A stretch of DNA of 64,000 nt from Hungatella effluvii (GTDB lineage Bacteria > Bacillota > Clostridia > Lachnospirales > Lachnospiraceae). The translations under genes were made by a program, and so were the position numbers. The notes beneath the pieces are model-generated. The model was given only the letters and a program-made list of their open reading frames with translations. It searched no databases and had not been told where the DNA came from. Of this stretch, positions 8,854-17,962 are shown piece by piece. Location: NCBI RefSeq assembly GCF_003201875.1, contig NZ_QJKD01000001.1, positions 434,001 to 498,000 of the forward strand. The letters run 5' to 3'. Within the stretch, counting starts at the first letter, position 1, and each line of letters opens with the position of its first letter.

Positions 8854-10284
8854 TCAGGAACGGTTTCCGGAGTACGTGCCGTCCACCAGCGGATCTACGC
8901 TCGTCTTGATTTCAGTCATCGCCTCCTCGGCAGTCTTATCCCCCGCCCATACCTGCTGCAGGGCTGCCTTCACCATCGTATCAATTTCATTGAAATTTTT
9001 TACATCGATTTCTGTCGCAATCACCTGATGATCGTAGGTGGACTGGACAACGGCATCCTTAAAGCCTTCCGGACGTGCCGGGAATTCCTCGGAAGCCCAG
9101 AAATCAAGCTTCTCACCGTCGGTATAGTACTCTTTATGAACCGGAAGCCAGATACTTCGGAACATTTCCGTAATCTCGGCAGAGCTTTCCGGGTTGGTGA
9201 TCCATTGATACAGCTTCAGCGTTTCCTCCAGATGCTCTGTCGCCTTGAAGATGATCAGGGAACCACCGTCAAAGAATGTTGTATAATTCTTATCAATTGG
9301 AAGAACACCTACGCCCCAATTGATGCCTGCCTCGGCCAGATCCAGATGGTTCCAGCTTCCGTCGATGTACATGGCAGCCTGTTTGGACGCCAGTGCGGTC
9401 GCGGCCGCCGGCATACTGTTGGACTGAATTGCAGTCGGTGCAACGTGGTATACATTGATCAGATCTGCAAAATTCTGGATTACTTCCGCCGCTTTTGGAT
9501 CATTTAAACCAAATTCTGTCATGTCTTCATTTAAATAAGCGCCGCCGTTTGAGTAGATAAATGGCATGTATACATTCCAGTTCGGCGCAAACATCACACC
9601 GTACTGAGTGATGTTATTGGCATCGAAATTCGGGTCTTTGGCGTTGCGTCCGGAGGAATCCAGCGTCAGTTCCTGAGCCTTCTCCACAAATTCCTGCCAG
9701 GACCACGCATCGGCCACCTTCGTCGGCGGTGTATCGATGCCGGCGTCTTGAAACAGGTCCTCATTATACATAAGCGAAAGGGTGACATTGGCCATAATCG
9801 GGCCTGCGGACTCTGTCGGCGACCAGTTCCACCAGCAGGTTTCCAGATAATCGTCCACGGAAACCTCCGGATCGTCTTTGATCAGATCGTAAAAGTTATA
9901 GATCAGGCCATCCTCGCCAAACTGGCATTTCCACGATGCGGAATAGCTGATATCCGGCGTCTCCCCCGCCGCGATCATCGCGTTTAGCTTTGTCAGGAAA
10001 TCATCGCTCGGAATATGCATGGCCTTTACCTTAATATCCGGATTGGCTTCCTCAAATGTCTTTACCGATGCCTCGATCGCCGTCTTCTCAGCGCCGCTTC
10101 CCCAGTAAGTAAAAGTGATCTCCACCGGCTCCTCTTCGGTTTTTCCCGTGGCTGCCTCGGTTTTTCCTGCCGTACTGCTCTCCCCTGCAGTCGTGGCATT
10201 TCCTCCGCTTCCTCCACATCCCGTGAGGATCATTGTCCCCGCCATCAATAGTGCCGCCAGCTGTTTCAGATGATTACGCTTCAT
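8854..10284 (-). CDS. Sugar ABC transporter substrate-binding lipoprotein
   Basis: Family 1 extracellular solute-binding protein, 476 residues, first gene of the operon. The signal peptide has a lipobox ILTGCGG (Cys near residue 23), followed by a Gly/Thr/Glu-rich linker to about residue 52. The SBP fold then begins with EITFTYWGSGAEKTAIEASV. DISYSASWKCQFGEDGLI and AAMYIDGSWNHLDLA match typical ligand-pocket regions of the family. It is followed by two permeases and a glycosidase and preceded by a YesM/YesN pair on the same strand, which probably senses the substrate and activates this operon. Confidence 0.94.
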   Translation of the reverse strand: MKRNHLKQLAALLMAGTMILTGCGGSGGNATTAGESSTAGKTEAATGKTEEEPVEITFTYWGSGAEKTAIEASVKTFEEANPDIKVKAMHIPSDDFLTKLNAMIAAGETPDISYSASWKCQFGEDGLIYNFYDLIKDDPEVSVDDYLETCWWNWSPTESAGPIMANVTLSLMYNEDLFQDAGIDTPPTKVADAWSWQEFVEKAQELTLDSSGRNAKDPNFDANNITQYGVMFAPNWNVYMPFIYSNGGAYLNEDMTEFGLNDPKAAEVIQNFADLINVYHVAPTAIQSNSMPAAATALASKQAAMYIDGSWNHLDLAEAGINWGVGVLPIDKNYTTFFDGGSLIIFKATEHLEETLKLYQWITNPESSAEITEMFRSIWLPVHKEYYTDGEKLDFWASEEFPARPEGFKDAVVQSTYDHQVIATEIDVKNFNEIDTMVKAALQQVWAGDKTAEEAMTEIKTSVDPLVDGTYSGNRS

Positions 10285-10414
10285 TTTAATTACCTCCCAT
10301 ATTTTTCTGTTTACTGTCTTTGTTTCGATAACTATATTTTAATGGAAGGAGGAGGGGACTTCTATATGGTTTTTGTTGGAAAACAGCACTTTTATTGTTT
10401 GTTAGCTGGAAAAC

Positions 10415-10492
10415 AAAAAGACCGCAGAAACTCGGGAAAACTGTCTCCCGTCTTTTACGGGAAAAAGTTCCTGAATCGTTCTGCGGCCTTTT
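10415..10492 (-). terminator. terminator of the yesN-yesM-like operon
   Basis: AAAAAGACCGCAGAA (10415-10429) pairs with TTCTGCGGCCTTTT (10479-10492); an inner hairpin TCCCGT-CTTTT-ACGGGA sits at 10446-10462. On the minus strand it ends in TTTTTGTTTT. It separates the sensor kinase from the binding-protein gene. The remaining intergenic sequence to 10284 should hold that gene's promoter; I see no clear match. Confidence 0.8.
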
Positions 10493-10557
10493 ATTTATGG
10501 CGGCACTCTCAGACAATTGATTTATAAATAATCTTTATGCAGATCAATGGGGCCGCC

Positions 10558-12381
10558 CTATTTCGGAATCGTAACGACCACAGCCGTCCCTTCTCCTAAC
10601 TGGGAATGGAGGGAAACGCCGTAAGCTTCCCCGTAAAGGATCTTAATCCGCCGGTCCGTGTTGGCCACCCCGATGGAAGTACCGGTGAACTTAAGCACCT
10701 CTTTTACTCTCTGCTGTGTCATGCCAGCCCCGTTGTCCTCCACGGTGAAACAGATATTCTCTTCATCGGTTTCCGCACTGATTTCCAGGATCCCTCTTTC
10801 CTCGGAATTCTTAAAACCATGGACAATGGCATTTTCAACCAGAGGCTGTAAAAACAGCTTGGGGACCTCCTTCTCCATCAGTTCCTCCGGAATATCGAAA
10901 TTCACCTCAAACTGATTCTCATATCGAATCTGCATAATTTCAATGTAGCGTTTCAGCCAGTCAATATCGTCTTTTAAATAAACCAGCTGCTTTCTGCTCT
11001 GGCTGGTATACTGGAGCATCCGCGACAGATCCACGATCATACGGCTGGCCTTGGGAGTGTCGCCCGCCAGGCACGTCCAGTTGATGATGTTTAAGGTATT
11101 GTACAGGAAGTGGGGATTTAACTGGATCGTCAGAATCATGATCTCAAAATCCTTCTGCTGCAGCTTCACCTCGTAATTCTCGTAAATCAACGCCTTTATG
11201 TTGCGGCTCATCTCATTGAGTTTCTCATAAAAGAAAGAGAACTCATCTCTGTCGTCATAGGTGATGAGACTGCCAAACTGTCCCGTCCCCACCTGATCGA
11301 TCATATGTATCGTTCCGTAAATCTTCCGGTTAATATAGCGGGAAATCATATAGGAGGAAACAGCGGACAGAAGCAGAAGAATCACCATGATGGCGATGAT
11401 ATAGCTCCGTATGTTTCTTTCCACATCCTGGATCAGCAAATGTACCGGTACCCGCGCTACCACCAGCCAGTCAGTAATCTCGCTCTGGGCGTACGTTACC
11501 ATGTATCTCTCCCGCCCGTCTTTCTCCGTGGTATACCCGGAATTTGTCCCCTTCTTTAAGGTTCCCAGCCAGTCCGCCTGATAGCGGCGGCTGGCACCAT
11601 AGGCGGGATCGGAACTGCAGATCACATTTCCTTCGCGGTCAATCACCAGATAATCCGCGTCACTTACAATGTCTTTCGCTCCATAACGCCGGATCAAAGA
11701 CATGAGAAACTCTTCGGTATAGTTGATCACCAGAATCGGTTTCTCCACAGACTCACGGAGCCGTTCCACCCGCCCGCTGGACACATCACAGAAATTCATC
11801 TGGCATACCGCAGTAAAGAGGGAACCGTACTCCACCTGCGCATCCGTCAGATTGTTGATCCCGAACATATCGGTATAACTGTAAGTCGGAATCCAGCAGA
11901 CCGATCCTTTCGCCTCCCTGGCTTCCTTCTCCAGTCTGGAATTCATAAAAGCACCTTTGGGGTAGAAGTTTTTGTCCTCCTCCCCGAACCTAAAATAGGA
12001 TGTAACCAGATGAACGGAATAAATATTGCTGCCCCACGGCTTATATGCATTTAAAATAGCCGTAATCCGGGAGTTGGCGTTCATGAGGGACACCTCATCC
12101 GTCTTGTCCAGATTCTTGAAAATCTCGTAGAGACGCGAATCGATATTCAGCTTCTGAGCGAACTCATCGATGTAGTCAAATTCCTTATCCACGATCACAC
12201 TGCTCTTTTCCACGCTTTGCATGAAATATCCCTGGGCCTGCTCCGTAATGGATTTGACGGAATTCCGGTAAATCAGGATACTGAAAATGATGAGCGGCAC
12301 GATCGTGAGAACCAGGAACAGAACCAGCAGCTGGGTCCTCAGTTTCCAGTATATTTTTCTCTTATGCTTCCATTTTTCCAT
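10558..12381 (-). CDS. YesM-type sensor histidine kinase
   Basis: 607-residue membrane sensor, partner of the response regulator ending 6 bases upstream. TM1 is near residues 16-36 (LLVLFLVLTIVPLIIFSILI). A large extracellular Cache-like domain follows, then TM2 around residues 310-330 (YIIAIMVILLLLSAVSSYMI) and a HAMP region (YINRKIYGTIHMIDQVGTG). The His_kinase domain has the phosphoacceptor in LNPHFLYNTLNIINW, and the ATPase domain has VENAIVHGFKN and DNGAGM. This family senses extracellular sugars or partner binding proteins and phosphorylates AraC-type regulators. The target is probably the neighbouring ABC/glycosidase operon. Confidence 0.93.
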   Translation of the reverse strand: MEKWKHKRKIYWKLRTQLLVLFLVLTIVPLIIFSILIYRNSVKSITEQAQGYFMQSVEKSSVIVDKEFDYIDEFAQKLNIDSRLYEIFKNLDKTDEVSLMNANSRITAILNAYKPWGSNIYSVHLVTSYFRFGEEDKNFYPKGAFMNSRLEKEAREAKGSVCWIPTYSYTDMFGINNLTDAQVEYGSLFTAVCQMNFCDVSSGRVERLRESVEKPILVINYTEEFLMSLIRRYGAKDIVSDADYLVIDREGNVICSSDPAYGASRRYQADWLGTLKKGTNSGYTTEKDGRERYMVTYAQSEITDWLVVARVPVHLLIQDVERNIRSYIIAIMVILLLLSAVSSYMISRYINRKIYGTIHMIDQVGTGQFGSLITYDDRDEFSFFYEKLNEMSRNIKALIYENYEVKLQQKDFEIMILTIQLNPHFLYNTLNIINWTCLAGDTPKASRMIVDLSRMLQYTSQSRKQLVYLKDDIDWLKRYIEIMQIRYENQFEVNFDIPEELMEKEVPKLFLQPLVENAIVHGFKNSEERGILEISAETDEENICFTVEDNGAGMTQQRVKEVLKFTGTSIGVANTDRRIKILYGEAYGVSLHSQLGEGTAVVVTIPK

Positions 12382-12387
12382 AGGACA

Positions 12388-13956
12388 TCACTCCGTTCTG
12401 CCGCTCATTTTCCGGTATTCCTCGGGTGTCATGCCATAGTAACGCTTAAACGCCCGGACAAAGTAGTTGGCGTCCCGGTAACCGGTAAGAACCGCGATAT
12501 CCCGGACCCTGGATTCTGTCGTAAGCAGCAGTTCCCTGGCTTTCTCCATCCGCAGCCGGATCAGATACTCGGAAAATGTGCTCTTATACGTATTTTTAAA
12601 CAGCGTACTGAAATAGGAGGGGTTAAAATGGTATTTCTCCGCAACGCTTTCCAGATTAATCTCATCCATGTAATGATTTTCCAAATACTCTCCGCAGTCT
12701 GTCATGATATCGCGCCCTTTTCCCTCCTTCTGGCTGTTCAGTTCCTTTCCCAGGTCCAGGAAGAAGGCGTAGAGACTCCGTTTCAGCAGTGTCAGAGTCG
12801 CCGACCGCTGGAGGCTGCTGATCTGTAAATTCGCCTCTTTTTTAAAGCTTCCGGAGATGAGAACATCGAGATTTCTCATGATCTGAAACAGAGCAAATAT
12901 CACTCTCTGCTTTAGCAGCACCGGGGGCGAAAAAAGCGTGCTTACTCCTTCATCGATCTCCGCGGCCAGAAGTTCGTAGGCGTTTCGAAGTTCTCCCCTT
13001 TTTAGCCCTTCCACAACAGGCAGAACCGAGTAGGTAACCGCATCGGAATTCTTTCCAATCCGGCCTCCGATAGTTTCCTCCGAAAGAAGTGTCCCCGGCT
13101 CATAGAATTCGTACTGGCTGAAGCGGACCGCCTCCTCATAGGACTGAGACGCCTGCTCGTAGAGATTGTCCGTCATGGAACCGGGAGAGCAGACCAGTCT
13201 GCAGAACGACTGTACAGATCTCATATGGCCCTCGATGGCGGACCACCGCGCCCCGGTCATGGGCTCCTCTGTCAACAAACAGACCGCCATCATATCCGGC
13301 TGATGCTCCAGAAAGAAGGGATAGGAAGAATTCGGGTCGAGGGACTTCTTCATCTGATACTTCAGATCTTTCCTCTGCTCCTCGCTCAGATCTCTGCCGT
13401 CGCTTACCACATGGCAGCAAATAACAGTTCCCGGCTGTTCCAGCTGGAACATGTCCTTCAGTTTCTCTTTTCCGGCAAAATCCGGCTTCTGGACAAACAG
13501 GTTCATCAGATGATCCATATACACGGGCATCGTCTCTGTCAGACGGCTTTCAATACTTTCCTGCTTGCTCCGGCTTTTCTGACGCTCAGAAAGCCTTTCT
13601 GTGACCTTTGTCAAAACCATCTGAATCTCGTCACTGTCCACTGGCTTCATAATATAATCGGCAGCCTGGTATTTTAATGCCTCTCTGGCATAGTCGAACT
13701 GCCCATAGCCGCTTAAGATGATTACCTCCACCTCCGGATTTTGTGCCTTCGCCGCCTTTAACAGTTCCAAACCGTCCATATTGGTCATTCGTATATCGGT
13801 TATAATAATATCGCAGTCCACCAGTTCGATCACTTCCAGAGCGGTCACACCGTCATCCGCTTCCAGAAGCATATCCTCCGGCCTCATGGCGGTCAGAAGA
13901 TTCATCAGTCCTTTTCTGTGGTCTGCTTCATCGTCTACAATCAGTATTTTATACAT
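12388..13956 (-). CDS. YesN-type response regulator (receiver + AraC HTH)
   Basis: 522-residue DNA-binding response regulator. The receiver domain (1-120) has the acidic pair in IVDDEADHRKG, phosphoacceptor Asp in DIIITDIRMTNMDG and Lys in YIMKPVD. A ~270-residue middle region follows, then two AraC helix-turn-helix motifs at the C-terminus (LESVAEKYHFNPSYFSTLFK and VRDIAVLTGYRDANYFVRAF). It is directly followed by its sensor kinase and probably activates the binding protein-permease-glycosidase operon downstream. The VOC gene ends 17 bases before its start, so transcription may begin farther upstream. Confidence 0.93.
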   Translation of the reverse strand: MYKILIVDDEADHRKGLMNLLTAMRPEDMLLEADDGVTALEVIELVDCDIIITDIRMTNMDGLELLKAAKAQNPEVEVIILSGYGQFDYAREALKYQAADYIMKPVDSDEIQMVLTKVTERLSERQKSRSKQESIESRLTETMPVYMDHLMNLFVQKPDFAGKEKLKDMFQLEQPGTVICCHVVSDGRDLSEEQRKDLKYQMKKSLDPNSSYPFFLEHQPDMMAVCLLTEEPMTGARWSAIEGHMRSVQSFCRLVCSPGSMTDNLYEQASQSYEEAVRFSQYEFYEPGTLLSEETIGGRIGKNSDAVTYSVLPVVEGLKRGELRNAYELLAAEIDEGVSTLFSPPVLLKQRVIFALFQIMRNLDVLISGSFKKEANLQISSLQRSATLTLLKRSLYAFFLDLGKELNSQKEGKGRDIMTDCGEYLENHYMDEINLESVAEKYHFNPSYFSTLFKNTYKSTFSEYLIRLRMEKARELLLTTESRVRDIAVLTGYRDANYFVRAFKRYYGMTPEEYRKMSGRTE

Positions 13957-13973
13957 GGCTTATCCACATTCCT

Positions 13974-14390
13974 TCAGATGTCGGTATTGGTGGCAGACTC
14001 TCTCTGTACGATTTCGATTTCTACTCCGTTTGGATCTTCTATCAGCATGCCGGTCCATTTCAGTTTATCCACCCGGACAGGCTCCATCAGCACATTTACC
14101 CCATATGTGGTACACCGCTTAAACAGAGCTTCGATACCATCCGTTGTCAGAGCCATATGGCGATAGATTCCTTTCTCATCCGACGGCTCCGTATGCGCCG
14201 GCTTATCATTGTAGTACTCAATCAGTTCCAGCCGCGTGCTGCCATTTAAGCAAAAATATGTAAGTCTGTGGTCCCCCATATCCACATCATACATTTTTTC
14301 AAGCCCCAGCACCTCCTCGTAAAATGTAAAACTTGCTTCTCTGTCCGCCATGTTTACGGTAATGTGATCCAGCCCTGTAATCATGATCAT
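13974..14390 (-). CDS. VOC-family (glyoxalase/dioxygenase-like) protein
   Basis: 138-residue vicinal-oxygen-chelate protein with two beta-alpha-beta-beta-beta repeats. Candidate metal ligands are His in GLDHITVNMAD (residue 8), Glu in RLELIEYYN, His in YRHMALTTD and Glu in VEIEIVQRE, the usual VOC spacing. This is a glyoxalase I / methylmalonyl epimerase-like layout, but the reaction cannot be assigned. An AGGAGGAG site precedes two close ATGs (14390 and 14384), so the start may be two codons shorter. It sits 17 bases upstream of the response regulator and may be cotranscribed with it. Confidence 0.85.
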   Translation of the reverse strand: MIMITGLDHITVNMADREASFTFYEEVLGLEKMYDVDMGDHRLTYFCLNGSTRLELIEYYNDKPAHTEPSDEKGIYRHMALTTDGIEALFKRCTTYGVNVLMEPVRVDKLKWTGMLIEDPNGVEIEIVQRESATNTDI

Positions 14391-14556
14391 TTCTCCTCCT
14401 TTTAATTTTCTAAAAATTATTTACAGTTTAACATGAGTCTCTTTCAGCTGTCAAACGCAGCCGCCGCAAGATTCCCATTGACTTATGCCACCACTGGAAT
14501 TACACTTTAGAAAGACACAAAACGGACTGAATAAACATTTAACTGAGGTAATCACA

Positions 14557-15327
14557 ATGAAAGAATTTATTATAAAAACAGCATGGCCCATGGTTCCGCC
14601 CAGGCCATATTCTGCTTTTCATATCTGTATTATGGCCGCGGGCTTCCTGGCGGCTGTGCTGACGGCTTACTTTCTTTCCAGGAAAACAGAGAGGAAGTTT
14701 TTTATTCGGCTGCTGTTTTTCTGCGGCGTTATCCTGACCGCAAGCGAGATTTATAAACAGCTGTTCCTGTATTACGTGGTAAATCAGGAGAAATACGACT
14801 GGTGGTATTTCCCGTTTCAGCTGTGCAGCCTTCCCATGTATTTCTGCCTGCTCCTTCCTTTCGTAAAAAACAGGAGGCTGCAGCTGATCATTCTGACCTT
14901 TATGCAGGATTTTAACCTTTTAGGGGGTATTATGGCTCTGGCGGAGCCCTCCGGCCTGCTGCATCCTTACTGGTTTTTGACGCTGCACGGATTGCTGTGG
15001 CATATCCTGCTGATCTTTATTGGGCTTTTGATCGGATTTTCCCATGAATCTGATACCAGTTTTACCGGTTACGTCAGCACACTGCCGCTGTTTCTGATCT
15101 GCTGTGGGATCGCTACACTGATTAATGTGACGGCCAAACCTCTCGGGCAGGCAGATATGTTCTACATCTCCCCCTACTATCCCAACAATCAGGCTGTATT
15201 TTACACTATTTCACAAAAGATTGGCGTGCTTCCGGGAAACATCATTTATCTCCTTTCGATCTGCACAGGCGGCCTCCTGTTTCATATGATATTTGCCCTT
15301 CTTTTCAGGCATGCAGCCAGGAGTTAA
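14557..15327 (+). CDS. TIGR02206/YwaF-family integral membrane protein
   Basis: 256-residue polytopic membrane protein of unknown function, similar to Bacillus YwaF. At least six hydrophobic segments are visible, the first near residues 23-42 (FHICIMAAGFLAAVLTAYFL). The conserved aromatic stretch DWWYFPFQLCSLPMY and the following hydrophilic loops are family-typical. ATG at 14557 is chosen: GAGG lies 8 bases upstream and the membrane topology starts properly there, while an ATG 24 codons earlier lacks a site. It is monocistronic between divergent and unrelated genes. Confidence 0.82.
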   Translation: MKEFIIKTAWPMVPPRPYSAFHICIMAAGFLAAVLTAYFLSRKTERKFFIRLLFFCGVILTASEIYKQLFLYYVVNQEKYDWWYFPFQLCSLPMYFCLLLPFVKNRRLQLIILTFMQDFNLLGGIMALAEPSGLLHPYWFLTLHGLLWHILLIFIGLLIGFSHESDTSFTGYVSTLPLFLICCGIATLINVTAKPLGQADMFYISPYYPNNQAVFYTISQKIGVLPGNIIYLLSICTGGLLFHMIFALLFRHAARS

Positions 15328-15481
15328 GTCACGTTTCTTCACCCGCTTATGGCCTGGTTCATCCGATGATGACTCATAGATTCCAAAGGATTTGACATTT
15401 TTATTCCCAATTGACATTTCTTTTCGGAAGTGTTATCATATTGGTTACAGTTTAATTATTGCTGATTACAGGAGGAATATT

Positions 15482-15922
15482 ATGTCAGATAAAATAGAAG
15501 AAAAAGTACAGGAAGCGCTGGGCAGACATAACCGCGGGTATAACTGCTCTCAGTCTGTTGCATGTACATTCTGTGACGAGCTGGGATTTGATGAGGAAAC
15601 CATGTTCCGCATAACAGAAGGTATGGGGCTGGGTATGGGCAGCATGGATGGAACCTGCGGGGCTATCGGTGCCGCAGCCATTCTGGCCGGTATGAAAAAC
15701 AGTACGGTCCATCTCGATCATCCGGATTCCAAGGCGGTCTCCTACAAAGCCGCCAGACAGTGTTTAAATGAGTTCAAGGATCAGAACGGAAGTGTTATCT
15801 GCCGCGAATTAAAGGGCGTGGATACCGGCAGCGTACTCCGCTCCTGCAATGACTGTATTGCTGATGCAGTTCGAATCATTGAGACGGAGCTCTACGGGGA
15901 AGATGCGGAAGATTCAGAATAA
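15482..15922 (+). CDS. C_GCAxxG_C_C family (putative redox) protein
   Basis: 146-residue protein of the C_GCAxxG_C_C family. The signature cysteines are visible: YNCSQSVACTFCDELG near residues 20-35, DGTCGAIGAAAILAG near residues 58-72, and later CRELKGV and CNDCIADAV. Family members are thought to be redox-active or metal-binding, but function is not established. A strong AGGAGG site at 15470-15475 fixes the start at 15482; the frame is open farther upstream without any site. It has no obvious operon partner. Confidence 0.85.
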   Translation: MSDKIEEKVQEALGRHNRGYNCSQSVACTFCDELGFDEETMFRITEGMGLGMGSMDGTCGAIGAAAILAGMKNSTVHLDHPDSKAVSYKAARQCLNEFKDQNGSVICRELKGVDTGSVLRSCNDCIADAVRIIETELYGEDAEDSE

Positions 15923-15960
15923 AACTCGGAAAAATTTCAGAATAAATCTTATAAAAAATG

Positions 15961-15989
15961 TTGACACCTGATTTTTCGTATGTTATTAT
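15961..15989 (+). promoter_or_regulatory. sigma-A promoter of the MATE exporter gene
   Basis: TTGACA (15961-15966) and TATTAT (15984-15989) are separated by 17 bases. Transcription from about 15997 would give a leader of roughly 185 nt before the MATE ATG at 16181. Confidence 0.75.
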
Positions 15990-16085
15990 GCCATCAGAAG
16001 ACAAAACAAAATATAATATGACGTCAATACCATGTTAAGTTTGAATTATGAAGTCAGAACATGGATTGCCGTCCCCATTTTAATG

Positions 16086-16138
16086 AACCATATGGTTTAC
16101 TGTTTCTGGAACTAAACAGCCCACCATATGGTTTTTTT
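16086..16138 (+). terminator. leader hairpin with T-run (putative attenuator) before MATE gene
   Basis: AACCATATGG (16086-16095) pairs with CCATATGGTT (16124-16133), with inner pairing CTGTTT/AAACAG, followed by seven T. It lies after the promoter at 15961 and 43 bases before the MATE start, so it would block expression unless antiterminated. Upstream in the leader CCATGTT (16030-16036) and AACATGG (16058-16064) can form another stem. Confidence 0.65.
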
Positions 16139-16180
16139 GTTGCCTTTTTTTAGTCAGTACTCATTCAGGGAGGTTATTTT

Positions 16181-17512
16181 ATGCAGAACAAACAGGATTT
16201 TATGAAGACAAAGCCGGTATTTCCGCTTTTACTTTCCATGGCGGCGCCTATGGTACTGTCCATGTTAATCCAGTCACTTTACAACATTGTAGACAGTATT
16301 TTCGTGGCCCGGCTGGGAACGGAGGCCCTGACCGCGGTCTCTCTCGTATACCCGCTCCAGAATATTGTCCTGTCTCTTTCCGTCGGCGTCGGCGTCGGAA
16401 TTAACTCCGTCATCGCCAGAAAACTGGGGGAACAGAAGCCGGAGGAAGCTAATAAAGCCGCCTCCATTGGAATGGGGCTTACATTTATTCACTGTATCCT
16501 GATCATTATCTTCGGTTTACTGGTGACGAAGCCATTCCTCTCCATCTTCACCTCCGATCCGCAGACGCTTGCATGGGCCTGCCGCTACTCTTATATCGTC
16601 CTGTGTTTCTCTGCGGGAAGCTTGATTCACATTTGCTTTGAGAAGATCTTCCAGTCTGTGGGAGCCATGTTCCTGACCATGATTTCACTGCTGGTGGGAT
16701 GCATCACTAATATTATTCTCGATCCGATCCTGATTTTCGGGCTGTTCGGCCTTCCTGCAATGGGAGTTACAGGAGCCGCGGTGGCAACCGTGACCGGGCA
16801 GTTCTGTTCTCTGTTTGTTTATCTGATCATCTATGGCAGAAAGGATATCGGTATTAAGATCAGCCCGAAATACTTTTCTTTTGACAAAAGTACCATTGTA
16901 CAGATATACAGCGTTGGAATACCGTCCTCCTTAATGCTGGCCGCACCTTCCCTCATGTCGGGTATCTTAAATTTCATGCTTGCAGGATTTTCTGATATTT
17001 ATGTAGCCATCCTTGGTATTTACTTAAAGCTGCAGACGTTCTTATACACGCCTGCTTCCGGTATCGTACAGGCGCTCAGGCCTATCGCGGGCTATAATTA
17101 CGGAGCCGGTGAAAAGGAAAGGCTTCATAAAATTATCCGATGCAGTATGCTGCTGGTTGTCGCCATTATGACAGCAGGAACTCTGGCAGCCCTTGTCTTC
17201 CCCCAGCAGATCTTCGCTGTCTTTATTGATGATCCGGCACTCATTGGACCGGGAAGCATGGCTCTGCGTATCATCAGCCTCGGCTTCATTGTATCCACGG
17301 TCAGCGTCGTCTACGCCGGACTGTTTGAAGCGTTGGGATGCGGGAAGAAATCCCTGCTTATCTCATTGATACGGCAAATTGTCATCATTATACCTCTGGG
17401 TTTTATCTTGTCACGTATCTGGGGGCCGGTCGGTATCTGGGTATGCTTCCCGATCGCCGAATTCCTGGCGGCCGGAATGGCAAGGGTTATGGTGAAAAAA
17501 CAGAATTTGTAG
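16181..17512 (+). CDS. MATE-family multidrug efflux transporter
   Basis: 443-residue, 12-helix cation-coupled exporter of the DinF/NorM/MepA superfamily. The N-terminal half begins PVFPLLLSMAAPMVLSML and carries SLYNIVDSIFVARLGTEAL, the typical MATE helix 1-2 segment. The duplicated C-terminal half includes IVQALRPIAGYNYGAG, a family hallmark near residue 300. It has its own promoter and an attenuator-like leader. The convergent MarR gene ends 7 bases beyond the stop on the opposite strand. Substrates are likely cationic drugs or dyes, which is inference. Confidence 0.93.
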   Translation: MQNKQDFMKTKPVFPLLLSMAAPMVLSMLIQSLYNIVDSIFVARLGTEALTAVSLVYPLQNIVLSLSVGVGVGINSVIARKLGEQKPEEANKAASIGMGLTFIHCILIIIFGLLVTKPFLSIFTSDPQTLAWACRYSYIVLCFSAGSLIHICFEKIFQSVGAMFLTMISLLVGCITNIILDPILIFGLFGLPAMGVTGAAVATVTGQFCSLFVYLIIYGRKDIGIKISPKYFSFDKSTIVQIYSVGIPSSLMLAAPSLMSGILNFMLAGFSDIYVAILGIYLKLQTFLYTPASGIVQALRPIAGYNYGAGEKERLHKIIRCSMLLVVAIMTAGTLAALVFPQQIFAVFIDDPALIGPGSMALRIISLGFIVSTVSVVYAGLFEALGCGKKSLLISLIRQIVIIIPLGFILSRIWGPVGIWVCFPIAEFLAAGMARVMVKKQNL

Positions 17513-17518
17513 TATCCT

Positions 17519-17935
17519 TTAATCCTTCAAATCCTGAAGCCTGCTGCCGATCCGCAGAATGGCATCTGCGTCCTCTTTTCCCAGGAATTGTTCCATCTTT
17601 TCCTGCATCTGCTGCCAGATGACCGTGGCTGTATCCAGGGCGTGCCGGCCTTTCTCCGACAGGGTGAAGGTCTTTCCATGGCCTTCTGCCCCTTCGATCA
17701 GACCGCGAGACTGGAGCGGTTTTATATTCCTGACCATCGTACTCCGATCCAGCCCCACCTGCTCGGACCAGTGCGTGATGTTGGCCTTTCCCAGTCTCGA
17801 TAAATTGACCAGAAGATAGTACTGCGAGATGGTCAGTTCTGCCTCTTTTAAGGCCGAGTCATAGAACTCGGACATCGCGTTGGCACTTCTTCTTAGATTT
17901 GTGCAGTAGCAGGTACTGTTATACAATTTAGACAT
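17519..17935 (-). CDS. MarR-family transcriptional regulator
   Basis: 138-residue winged-helix regulator. The core reads ISQYYLLVNLSRLGKANIT, then the recognition helix region VGLDRSTMVRNIKPLQSRG and the wing GKTFTLSEKG. Two closely spaced N-terminal cysteines (NSTCYCTNLRR, residues 8-10) could form a thiol switch, as in redox-sensing MarR proteins; that is inference. The ATG at 17935 is preceded by GGAGAG; a TTG two codons earlier is less likely. It lies 27 bases downstream of a ferredoxin-domain gene on the same strand and tail-to-tail with the MATE exporter. Confidence 0.9.
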   Translation of the reverse strand: MSKLYNSTCYCTNLRRSANAMSEFYDSALKEAELTISQYYLLVNLSRLGKANITHWSEQVGLDRSTMVRNIKPLQSRGLIEGAEGHGKTFTLSEKGRHALDTATVIWQQMQEKMEQFLGKEDADAILRIGSRLQDLKD

Positions 17936-17962
17936 AAGCAATCTCTCCTTCTGTCTTTTATT

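Noticed and set aside
16018..16083. Tiny reading frames in the MATE leader as genes
   Set aside because: No clear ribosome sites; kept only as part of the attenuator hypothesis.
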